Assembly (NCBI GenBank): GCA_916610825.1
Contig: OU744447.1
Span: forward strand, 20,429,563-20,493,562
Source: Haliclystus octoradiatus
Lineage: Eukaryota > Cnidaria > Staurozoa > Stauromedusae > Haliclystidae
Reading direction: 5' to 3'
DNA: 64,000 nt
Of the stretch, positions 37,901-49,000 are shown one piece after another; position 1 is the stretch's first letter, and every line of letters begins with the position of its first letter. Position numbers and translations under genes: made by a program. Under the pieces are notes generated by a model. That model was given only the letters and a program-made list of their open reading frames with translations, did not search any database and was not told where the DNA came from.

Positions 37901-39524
37901 CTGCATGCCATGACTCCATATTACATGATGTCATTCCTGTCAATAGGCCTAACAATGAATTACCTTGTGAGGATTTGAAAGAAATTGTGAATGCATCAAT
38001 ACTGCCACTGTTGTCTGACCGATTCCCATGCCTCCCATGTCACCTAGTTCTGGGAATCCCCTTGCTCGCCAATCAGCAAGTCGCTTTGCAACATCGGTTG
38101 GGATTACCTGTGAAAAATCCAAAAAAGAAACCACTCGATACATACAATTCAATCACCTATCAAGATTACGCAATAGTCTTTTGTCTACTAATCATGCAGC
38201 GGGTATATGCAGAGTCAAGTTCCACTGAGTTGTGCATCTAATTTATGTGTTACGTTGTATTATCATCAAGTTCACTGTGGCGACTGCTAGCTATGTTGTG
38301 TTTGACAAGGAGCTGTGATTTTATGACAATGTTTTGTAACAGTGTGTAAACAGGGTGTTAATAATTACCAATTTTATATTTTTGATTGGTGGAAAATCGC
38401 ACATTAGTTTACAGACCCTATGGTTTCAGAAACAAACCTTTGGGCTGGTACGCACAGACTAACAAGTATTGCATGTAAGGGGGAGGGGGCAAGGCAGTAC
38501 AATCGATGTAATTCTTCCATCAAAATGATAATACCTTACCGATCCATTATGCTCCAAGATTGATTGCATAATTAATATCATTTGATCACTATCATCTGTC
38601 CAATCTCCAACCTCCCATCTGCTGCGATGGAAATCTGGCACTTTGTCCCCATATTGCAGACCCCTTTTTCGTTTCAAAGCCTTTTTGTACATCTAGCAAT
38701 GTTAATATCAAAGAGGAGCAATATTATCATTTGATACATTTACTTTCCTAACTTCAAATATTAGTCAACGCAGATAGGTCTACTTCAAAGTTCATGTGAT
38801 TCTATTCTGTCCCGGTTCTGACCTCTGGTCTGTGGTGGATTCGGGACCAATTTGAATGCTCCGACTTCACAATTTCTAGTTAATTTGCTAGTGTGATCAT
38901 TCATTTCGATCACAGTTTAGACCAGTTGCATTCAGAGTTCTGGCCAGTTTAGGATAATGGGCTGGTAATGACACAATCTTAGAATAATAACTCGAAAAAC
39001 AACTTTTGAATTGCATAGAGTGGCAGACCTAAATTTAAAATGCACCCTCAATTTCAAATGAACTCCACATAGATATGTCATATGAACAAGTAGGCCTACA
39101 TAAATATATATAGTAATAATATTCGAAATCTTAAAACTTAATATTGGCAATTGGATAGTGCTCAAATAGCTCAATGCTAGTGAATAGCAGAGCGTAAATA
39201 ATAATAATAATGAGAAGGTCAAGCATGAGAAAGGCACATTCTTTGGTTGTAACTCTCTGAGTTTCACGTTATTATACGATCATCAGAACAAGTATATCTT
39301 TGAATGTTTTGGGATTTCCGTGGGTCTTGAATTTTCAGTTCACTTTAAATACTTACTCTAGCAGCTTCATCCTTTGTCATAAACTCTGTCAAAAGTCCAA
39401 TTGCATCACCAATACAATGGCCATAAATTGTTCCCTTGATTTGTTGTATTCGTAACTCTCTCTTATCTATTGTTTTAACAAGCAATTCTTCATCATCTTC
39501 GCATCCTCGACAAGAACACGCCAT
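34963..39524 (-). CDS. ADP-ribosylglycohydrolase family protein
   Basis: Exons in transcript order: 39524-39357, 38692-38540, 38107-37964, 37256-37102, 36232-36079, 35558-35400, 35112-34963. All junctions are in phase and GT-AG, giving 360 residues. Members of this family hydrolyse ADP-ribosyl bonds using two magnesium ions. The metal-binding signatures are present at both ends: GDWTDDSDQM in exon 2 and AGDADTNGAVAGALLG in exon 7. The family fold is also marked by IKGTIYGHCIGDAIGL near the start, GDMGGMGIGQTT in exon 3 and ANGAVMRTSILG...THADPR in exon 4. The last two resemble microbial and invertebrate DraG-like or J1-crystallin-like members more than mammalian ARH1 or ARH3, so I give no symbol. 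The substrate cannot be told from sequence. The gene converges with MCCC2. Confidence 0.9.
38393..38466 (+). repeat. Lone TIR-like arm of the TAGCCTGCG element family
   Basis: ACATTAGTTTACAGACCCTA and the following GGTTTCAGAAACAAACC and GGGCTGGTACGCA match the right inverted repeat of the element at 50628-51142. No intact left end is visible, so this is a truncated or decayed copy, within intron 2 of the ADP-ribosylglycohydrolase gene. Confidence 0.5.
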
Positions 39525-39953
39525 CTTTTGCTATCCAACCTGAGAAGAAATGATGCCAAGGGACAAATAGTTTAAAGTTTATAACAATAGTTTAAAGTGA
39601 AATTTATAACAATGTCACGTGTTTTGTTCTAAAACAGTCACACTGTAAATGACGAGGTCTTATGAAATAGTAGCAGGGTCATCCCTTTTTTAGACTTGTT
39701 AGTTAGTTCCTGGTATTTTGTTTCCGTACGTTTGGATCGATGATAATTTCTTGACTCAGATCCGTTCGAAATCTTAAAAATGAATTATACAAAATGACAG
39801 TAATATATAGCTTATTACGAGTAAGGAAAAAGCTAACTAACTGAAAAGTGAAAACTGACAAACTCTGTTACCCTTACCCATTCAATCCAATTTCCAGGAA
39901 TATACCACAGAAATGAAAATATTGGGGACTAAATTGATTAAATGTAATAGCGC

Positions 39954-40397
39954 GAGCGCCACATAATTCAAACGGCAGGTTTCTCCTGGCAACTTGAAAT
40001 GCACATAAAAGTGTCCATAAAAATATGCTAAACAATTACCTATTTCTTGTTTTAGTCAAATTTTATTGTGGAGCTCACCAGATATGAATTTATAAATCAG
40101 TTCACGGTCAGAGCCCTGTTAATTCATACAGTTTGTGTTTTCGTCATGCATCTTTGGAATCCCAAAATCTTGGGAGAACAAAAGAATCAAAGACCATGAA
40201 GCACACATCCAGCATTTTCTCAAAATGATAAAAAGGCTTTGATCGTGATCATGAAATATAAATTTGATTTTTGAAGGGTTTACAATAGAATTTAAGTAAA
40301 ACAAGAAATAGGTAATTGTTCAGCATATTTTAATGAACAGTTTTATATGCTGTTCAAGTTGCCCAGAGAAACCTGCCGTTTTAATTCTGTGGCGCTC
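39954..40397 (+). mobile_element. 444-bp palindromic element between two genes
   Basis: The ends read GAGCGCCACA and TGTGGCGCTC. Inverted arms of ~120 bp include AAACGGCAGGTTTCTC and ACAATTACCTATTTCTTGTT and their complements at 40305-40390. The centre (40080-40270) is unpaired. No exact target duplication could be read. It lies in the 1.3-kb gap between the 5' end of the ADP-ribosylglycohydrolase gene and the 3' end of TRMT6. Confidence 0.65.
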
Positions 40398-40800
40398 AGT
40401 TACAAAGATGTGAAATAGCATTAAATGAAATAAATAAACTGCTTATTGAATAAGTTTTTAACTTTTCTACTGTAAGCAATTTCAAAACTGTTCAATATTC
40501 TCTCAAATTGTATCATAGGCTAGCCTAATCTTATTCAATTATACAAAACTAATGCAATAATTTGTTCAAAATTTTAATTATAATAACGATAGTTGATATT
40601 TTGTACATTCTCAAACCAGAAAACTTCGTTGATTAAGAGCAAAATATATATTAAATCATGACTCAAGAAATATCTTTGCAATCAAAATGATCGATAGCTA
40701 CTGTTTCTATAGAGGTAGATACAAGTATATGCATTTGCTAGGATAGATAAACATAGTGATAGGCCTACAAATCCTCCATATCATCAGGCTAATATTTATT

Positions 40801-42867
40801 TCAAGAACTAACACCATCAATAGATATTCCAGTTGATTCTGAAGTAGATGTGTCAACCTTTGTTCGCTTTTTGTCAGGCTCACAGTCTTCATTTTCTTTC
40901 TTAATTTCTTCATTTAATTCCTTATCAACTTTAATACCAGTTAACAAATATCCTCCGCTTGCACTCATCACTGTTTGTGGATGTGTACGACTTGGTAACA
41001 CCTGTAAATCACGGCACCATGTTTCAATCAATGAACAATCACAAGCAATACCAAGTTGTCGTATTTTAACAAAACATTCCATTAATGGTTCTTTAAACTG
41101 ACAATAAACAGCAAACGGTGATGACGGTGCTAAATAATTAAATAGAACTAAAAGTGGATTTAAAGGATGTAATTTTGTTACAATTATTAAACAATCAAGA
41201 TTCTTTGCTTCTAAATATTGCCATGCCTTTGCCTTTTCACGTGCTCTCTGTTGCTTTGCGTAAGGTACCTTGATATCATTGGCTGTTTTAGTTTGATTGT
41301 CCTCTTTACCGTTAATTTCCTCATCACACGTAATGGCATCTAATATATTTTCCACATCAGCTGTCTCTTTATTGTCATTTTCTAAAACATCTTTCATTGT
41401 TACATCTGTTGTTTTATTAATAGCTTTAGAAAGCATTTCTTCCCTTGGAATATAAGCAGCACCAGGCAATTCACTAAATCTACATCCACATATTTTATCC
41501 TTAACAACATCTCGATGGAAATCAAAATGTTCTAATTGGATACGAACAGCAAAATCACCATGAAATACTTGGACAACTTGACCAGCTCCTCCAAGTCTTT
41601 CCATTACAGCTCCAGAAATTAAACCCTGACATGATTCCATCAACAGCACATTTGAACCATAATGAACATTTGAATACAGAAGCAGCTGAGATAGCGTATC
41701 TGGGCGTAAATCTATCACCTTTGCTGGAGCTTTACTATGCATCATCCGACATAACAGCTCTGCTTTAGGTCGGAGGGCTTGAAATTTAGCCATGTGTCTG
41801 CAAATAAAAATACTAAATATCAAATTATTCTGACTTGAAGTCACTTTCAAGTTTACATCAACATTGAATAAGATTTATGAGTATACCCAATTTCCCCAAA
41901 AATTTAAAATTTAAAATGTTTGAGTTTCAACCATTTGCCTTCTTGTGAAGAAGGAATCTCTGCATCTGAATATGTTCAATGCTTTTACAACTTGGATCAA
42001 TCTCCAATGAGACGCATCTTAACAATCTAGTTCGACTTGGATTTATATGTAAGCGCTGTTAATTACGCCCTCTATATTTGATTTAGATAAAGACCAGTAC
42101 TAACTCCAGCCAGATCACACAGCAGACATGCCTGTCGTGCATCGCTTTGTTCCTTCCCGAAGGAATACCAAGGCTACGTTTACAACATGAGCAAAAACTT
42201 GGGATTTTTAAAGTATTTGCGAGGGCTATCTGGACCAAAATTCACTGGGATTTTGTAAATCCTCTTGCCGTGTACTTAAACGTAGCCTAAGATTAGACAT
42301 GCCATACTTTGCAGCTTGGAACTTGGCTTTTTCTTTTAGAATTTATTTACTCTCTCATCTGTCTAATTTGGGATCTAATACGGGATTTGATAAAACTCAT
42401 TATTTTCTATTTTCAAACCTTTTTTTCTTCTTTTTGATATATTTATCCTGTGAGTATTGCGTTTTAGTTTGAAATGTTGAGCTATTCCCAACAATTTTAC
42501 CAACAATCTCACTACTAGATTGTCCAGAACGTTTCATATCTTCAATTTCATCATAAGATAGCTTTTGAGAAGCACAATCTGCAACCAATGAACGGTTATC
42601 TTTATCACTTTCACACGTAAAGTCTTTCAAATTTTCACTAATAGTAGGGGAGAGAAATTCTTCAAATTCTGAGATAGGAATACGGGTCGTTGCTCTGTTT
42701 TCAACATGAAAAGCAGAACCAAATGGCTGGCCAATTATACAGTCCAAATCAACAACGAAATTCTCCATTCGGTCCTTCCTACCATGACGCATTCTAACAA
42801 ATTTTAGGTTATCACCTTTTTTCAATATAACACCATCACCTTCTTTGATGATAACTGGAACACTCAT
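40801..42867 (-). CDS. TRMT6: tRNA (adenine(58)-N(1))-methyltransferase non-catalytic subunit TRM6
   Basis: Two exons, 42867-42419 and 41797-40801, join in phase 2 to give 481 residues (human 497). TRMT6 forms a tetramer with catalytic TRMT61A and places the tRNA for m1A58 methylation in the T-loop, including initiator tRNA-Met, mainly in the nucleus. Family hallmarks are an N-terminal beta domain (residues 1-60), SQKLSYDEIEDMK, FQTKTQYSQDKYIKKKKKR just before the intron, MESCQGLISGAVMERLGGAG early in exon 2, and YCQFKEPLMEC with ETWCRDLQVLPSRTHPQTVM near the end. A low-complexity acidic region (about residues 270-310) matches the variable linker of orthologues. Splicing at AAAG|GTTTGA is needed; reading through stops six codons later. 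AATAAA at 40795-40800 (minus strand) directly abuts the stop. The start lies ~180 bp from ELP6. Confidence 0.95.
42169..42291 (+). mobile_element. Small MITE-like inverted repeat in the TRMT6 intron
   Basis: Terminal GGCTACGTTTACAA is mirrored by TTAAACGTAGCC ~120 bp later. Only the outer ~13 bp pair well and no target duplication is evident. Confidence 0.4.
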
Positions 42868-43047
42868 GATTGTAAATGATAATTTAAAAAATATTTAAAA
42901 GATGAAACTTTGACCAGACTTTGACTACTACCAAATCAGTTCATCTTCCATGCCGCTTCAACTTTCACGTGGATAAAGAACGAGGCACACTGGGTTTGCT
43001 AAAGGAGGCTACTGCAGTATGTTAGGCTTTTGCTGATTTTTGCTACA
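42868..43047. promoter_or_regulatory. Divergent promoter shared by TRMT6 and ELP6
   Basis: Only 180 bp separate the start codons of TRMT6 (minus) and ELP6 (plus), so both 5' untranslated regions and any promoter must fit here. A perfect CACGTG E-box lies at 42966-42971, near the middle. No TATA box is placed convincingly for either gene, as is usual for bidirectional housekeeping promoters. Some control sequence could lie inside introns. Confidence 0.6.
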
Positions 43048-46000
43048 ATGATTTCTGATCTGGCAAATTTCCTTTTTAATGAAAAGATTCTTCCAAAGGT
43101 ACGTAAGATTATTGACAAATACACTAGTGGATGTTCTTTAAGTTATCACATACGTTTGATAAGAAGAGAATGGCTGGTTAGTTTTCTACCTAAGCTGCCA
43201 CCAAACAGTTTGCCTCTAAGCGCAAACTGCAAGTCCACTAGGCCTATAGGCCTACACTATGAGATATGTAATTACTGATAATGTAATTATTTTGTGCTGA
43301 AAAATTGCTTAACCATCGACCCCTGCTGAAAATGTGATACAATTATGCTGAATAAATTTCAGCAGTTTAAGAAAACTTACTGGAAACCTGCTGAAAAAGC
43401 GCTGAAAGTCCCAAAAAAAATTGTTGCGTACAATTGCACGTTTCACATGCTGAAAATCTTCTGAAAACGATTCCAGCACTTTCTCTGGGGTGCTGAAAAA
43501 CTTCTGAAAAATTTGAAAACAACGAAAAAGACGTTTTGCCTCATTTTGATGAAAATTTGGCACCAGAAGACTAAGCAGCATCGATCATGAAGTTCTGTTG
43601 TCTCGTTTGTCAGCGTCATCTTGTAATTCCCATTATTCTACTATTTGCATTACTACTATTATCGGTTTGCTACATTTGTGGTTGGTGATTTAAAGCGGCA
43701 GTGTCTTTGGGGGTCGTTGGCGAATCGGCGGTAGGCGGTAAGGAACAGTTGGCACGTAGGGGATTACGATGGGCTGCTGGTTCTCCTCTATATGTCTCAA
43801 ATAAATAGATGGACGAAATCAATAAAAATTAATCATAAAAAGTAACACACACAAGTTACAATTAAGTAGTGAAAAATTCACACAGAAGTGAATGATCAGA
43901 CAGGTAGCCTGTGATTGGTATTGCAAATTGTAAAAAGTTGTACGGCGGCAGGAGACTAGCAGTTAGTAGCATAGTAGCACGAAGTTACTGGAAAGCCCAG
44001 TTCGTTAAAGTGGTAAATCATGTAAAATGACGTTTAAAGGTTGCAAATTTAGGATTTGGGAGTGAGCAATTCATGTAGTTGCGCATGCATAATTTAAAGC
44101 AGCTGTATTCATTGCATCATGTAAAATTTGATACATATTACATAAAACCTCGCGCGCACGTGAATGGGGAATGTCATTGCCATGCAATGTCAATGTTATA
44201 ATAAATAGAAGTACACTAAAGTTACTTTTAGCCATCAAACCATACCAATGGTACCAATAAATCAATATACAACTTCACGGTCAAGCAATTAAACTTGTAA
44301 GATAACTAAACCGTAAAATAAGTCACTTATAATTAAATCAGACACACTTTAGTTCGCATATTACGATAAATAATATGCAAATATAAATTTAAATACAATT
44401 TGAAGTCCAAGGCAACCAGCCACAATAATAAACAGTAACGCCTTGTATAGGAATGGTAACAATGGTGAGGTAGATAATTCGCAGAGGATGTGGTTTGATA
44501 GTTCAGCAGCCAGCAGTACAATACTTTGTGTAAATCACGGCAAATAAATCATGCCCTTGACCACTGGCAAGTTGCAAAAGCAAAACCTTGAATGTTGATT
44601 GCCTGCAAACAAATGAAAATAAATTTGATTTGAAAGACAGCCAAACAATTGAAAGTAAATGAGAATCATGTAGAATTAAATGAACAAATGCAAGTTAGAA
44701 ACAGGTGTAGTATTTGTATTAATTGGCATAATAAGTTATTAACCCCTTGCAAGAACTTTCTAAAGAACGAGTCAATAATTATCGAAAATTTCATATGCAG
44801 AGGTCGTGCATTACATTCATACATTTAGGTCTAAAATTGAAGTAAAATATTGGCGATGAAAATTGAAAATCACATCTAAATCATTGGAGCGAAACACACA
44901 AGGCTATGGCAGGAACATTCTGTAGAAACCGCAGAGGCAGTAGCTCCTAAATAACATTGAAAAGGTGACTAGCCCAAACCAAAGCAGAGAGAAATCGGCC
45001 AAACAATTTACAGCCTTACAGTTCAAAATAATAACGAAGGCATTATGAACATATTCAAAAGCAGAACGATTAGAATCATTGAACAAACGTAGTGATTCTT
45101 ACCTTTAAGGTGAAGGTGGTCCAAAATGATCGTTTTAGTGAACTCAGCCATTTTATGTACAGACAAGCAGCGAAATAATTACAGCCGGCCACAACAATAA
45201 CATAAATGGTAAAGTCTTTTAAATTACATTATTGAATTACTCATTCACAATACATGCTTTGATAGGGTAGCAGACCAGTAACATATTTGTTGTTTAAATC
45301 ATGTTTGATTTAATAGAACAGCAGTTTTCTTCAAGCAGTGAATAAAAACGATTAGCTTCTTCAGTGCGTGTCAACGAAATCACCAAGGCGTAAACAAATG
45401 TTTAATGCATTGTTTGCTGAGACAACGGGAGATCGTTTGTCAACACGTCGAAGAAGAGCTTCGGTTGATCAAAGGCCACCCGGCGTGCCAGAAAACACAT
45501 TTCGAAGGAAAGAAAATTAAAATAAAATACTTGCAGTGATCGGAACGAAAAAACAAGCATTATTCACATAGTTCAAAGGCCGAACAGGAGGATGGTAAAA
45601 AAATATTGGCGAAAAGTCCGTTGGTTTTGGTAGAATAACCTCTGCGGAGGTGGTTTTTCCCTTAAATGTGTTGCACAGCTTGGGGTAATCGTGGGTCGTA
45701 GTCGAAAGGCCCCATGGGCCATCCGTCCCGAAGAAAATGCCCCTTCGGGGCATTTTCGCCTTCGGCGATGCATCATCGAGAGGCTTTATAGACATGGCGA
45801 TTTACCCCACGCTGGCTGTGAAAACATCAATATAGTTATATATTAAGTTTATATTATGTTATATTATGTTTACGAATTATTACTTTGATCTATCACTTCA
45901 ATGTCTATTACTAGAATGACCGTTAGCGTTATGGGATGAGCATGGAGACTGGAGAGTCTAATAGTAATCTACAACTCAATAGAACAGTGAACTGACTGAC

Positions 46001-49000
46001 CGACTGAATTTTGGATATGCTAGAAACTGAAGGGAAGATCTTAAAAACGATTTGCTATTTTCACCAAGTAAAAGCTAATAATAACCCATGTTTTGATGTG
46101 ATGTTGGTGTTATGATATTGTCTCGCTTGTCTTGGCATTTAATTTTAATATCGACAATCGGGAAACAGAAAATATACACAACATTATATAAAGTACGATA
46201 TATTAACAATTAACGATTGACAATACAAAATTTCAAAATAATAAACAGCTAAAAATAAATACTAACAGTGATCAATAAAATATAAACAATCATCCATGGC
46301 ACCAACAGCAGCAACACAGACAATATTTGATAATTCCACTGTGAGGTTTTTCTTTTCACATATTCTACGAGTGTATTGATGTCTTGTATTTTTACATACC
46401 GAAGTCTTAGCAAATGCACTAATACTTACGTACACATTTCCAGATGCATTGAAATTGTCGACTGCGATAAAATGATTAATTAAACCGTACATCACAGTTT
46501 TGTTGAAGAAAAATTTTACACATGATTCTTTGGAACCAAAAGATCTGTTTAATTTTCCTATCATTGTCAACTCCTTGTTGCTATTCAGGAATACACAATT
46601 GACTTTGCTACTGAATATTAAGGAATCAAAAGCGTCGCTACGAATTGATGGAATACATTTTTTTGCGTTTTCTTTCAAAGTTTGAATCATTTGGGAACAT
46701 TTGATTGCCTGTCCAGCCAGTGATACGTCTGGGAAAGGGCTATTTGGATTGCCTGTAACGTAAATAATATTCAAATCTAAGTACTCTGGCACTCGGACAT
46801 TCAAAGCAAAGTTGCATCATGCAATTGTTTCCGTTAGACTCACTGTAGTTACCGAGATCTTCGTGTTGCAGATCTTCGACTAACTCTTTTGGAATGTTGC
46901 CAGTTAGCAACTGGTAGTTACACCAATCAAATAACTTTCAAGATAAAACAAATAATTTAATCAAATTATGATGGGTTGTCTATCATGCAGCATACTCAAA
47001 GTTTGAAAAGTTACCTTAAGATCTTAGCCGCAGAACAAGAATTTCAATATTGATCTGGCCCCTTTCTGGCCGCACATTGTGTCTCGATTTACAATTTTCT
47101 ATACGTTTTCAACTAAATCCAGTCGCAGACAGTGCTTCCAGCCGCACAAAAATATGATTTGAAAAATAAATCAGCCGCGCAAATTACAAACTCTGCAGTC
47201 TGGCCGGTCTGTAAAGCATGGCAGCTGCCCCCAGAAATGTTTCTCATGATTGCCGTCCCTTACGCTGCAATTTCCATCGGTAATCGGCTGTTGAAATTGA
47301 GTTTTTTACCATTTTCTTCCAAATTTTTGGAAGTCAAATTTGATCACTTGCTTCCCATCATTGAACTGCCATTCCTATTTCGCATGCGATAAAACAGTCA
47401 ACATGCATGACTAAATATTGACAACAGCGACATCAAATTACCACGTGGTGTGAAGTGTCCAAAGCAACGGGTAGGCGGTCACACTGCTTCTTTGATTATA
47501 TGATCATTACAGCATTAGCTTTAAAATGCCGACGGTTGCGCTTAGATCGTAACTGTCCGTATGAATATTTTCTGTCAGTCAGACACGCAGATTTAAAGGA
47601 TGACGTTGAAGAAAAGAGCAATATTTCCCGCCAAAAATGCAAATTAGCTATTTTCTACTTTGCATACAAAAGGATTTAGCGATCAAGAGTCACGCTGTGG
47701 AGTAAGCAAAACATTTAGGACTTTTTCGTGTTTGACTGACAGTGGTCCGAAGTGATCGAAACATTTATATGTAATTTCAAGGTAAAATACATTAATTATT
47801 CTTTATTTTTACTACTTAATAAATAATAATATAAAACAAGTGAATTCATATCGATTGATGTAACTTTTGTTAGAAAATCATGAAAAGAAATGCGCGAAAT
47901 TTCAAGTTTTAGTTTGAGGCTGTTTTCATAAAATCATGAGCGGCCAACTCGACGCTCTCTCTAAAACATTAATTTTATCCACATCGAAGTCTATAATCTC
48001 AATCAAACATATATATATATATAATGATGGTAAAAGTACTTATTTATTTTAAAGAAAACAATTGATTTTTGTCTGAATTCCTTGCTTTATTTTTGACACT
48101 TGTAAAATTTTTGGTTTCACTTCTGATGGAATCGCTCTAATATCTATTTATCATTAAGAAATAAAATTAAAAATGTGGAGAAAATCAATGGTTTTTATCA
48201 TGGGTCCTAAATATGGCCGCTGTAAAATTCTACGAAAGCAAAATAATCAAAATTCAAAATTAGGCATTATCTGAATGCAAAATTTATATATATCAGTGTT
48301 AACTGTTATAGTCCTTGTTTTACACTATCCAAGAATTAGAATTAACAAAATGAGTGTCTTTTATTCCCAAACATCAGAAATGTTTCATGATCTTTGATCG
48401 CTCGTAAGTGGGTCACGAGAAAGTCATAAAAGTTTTGTTTACACTTCAATGTGACACTTCAACAAAGAATCCTTTCGTATGCAATGTAGATTACGGCTAA
48501 TTAGAACATTTGGTGGGAAATTTCTTTCTTGTTTGCAAAGTAATTCATTTAATCTGGGTGACCCATTTACAGAGCGTTTGCTACGGCCAGTTTTTTACGA
48601 ACGCAAGAATCGGCAGTTCAAACAAATTACCGCAGTGAAAACAGAATCAAAGATACTGTGTGACCGCTTGCACATGTGTTGGACACCTTAACACCACGTT
48701 TAATTTTAACATCACTGTTGTTGAAATCAGCCGATGATATTGCACAATATTTGTCGCTTTTGGGGTGGAAGGAAAAAAAAAGTTATCGTTGTTGTTTAGA
48801 ACAGTTATGATTCCTTACAGCATTTTGAACAATTATATCAGTCAACCTACTTTCAATAATCATTAGAGATTTGAAATACAACCAGAAAAATTTAGATTAA
48901 CGCGTAATATTTGTGTTTTACAAAAAAATGTCGAAGATCATTATAAGCTGCTTCGTAGCTGTAAGTGGATCACAAAATGTGTGTAAGTGGGTCACATCCT

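Noticed and set aside
45517-45795. 92-residue minus-strand frame starting MSIKPLDDASPKAKMP
   Set aside because: A second frame is equally open, the GC-rich hairpins explain the biased composition, and no homology is recognised.
48479-48691. 70-residue plus-strand frame considered as ELP6 exon 1
   Set aside because: It lacks a donor in the right phase and shows no similarity to the ELP6 N-terminus; the exon at 43048-43098 fits both.
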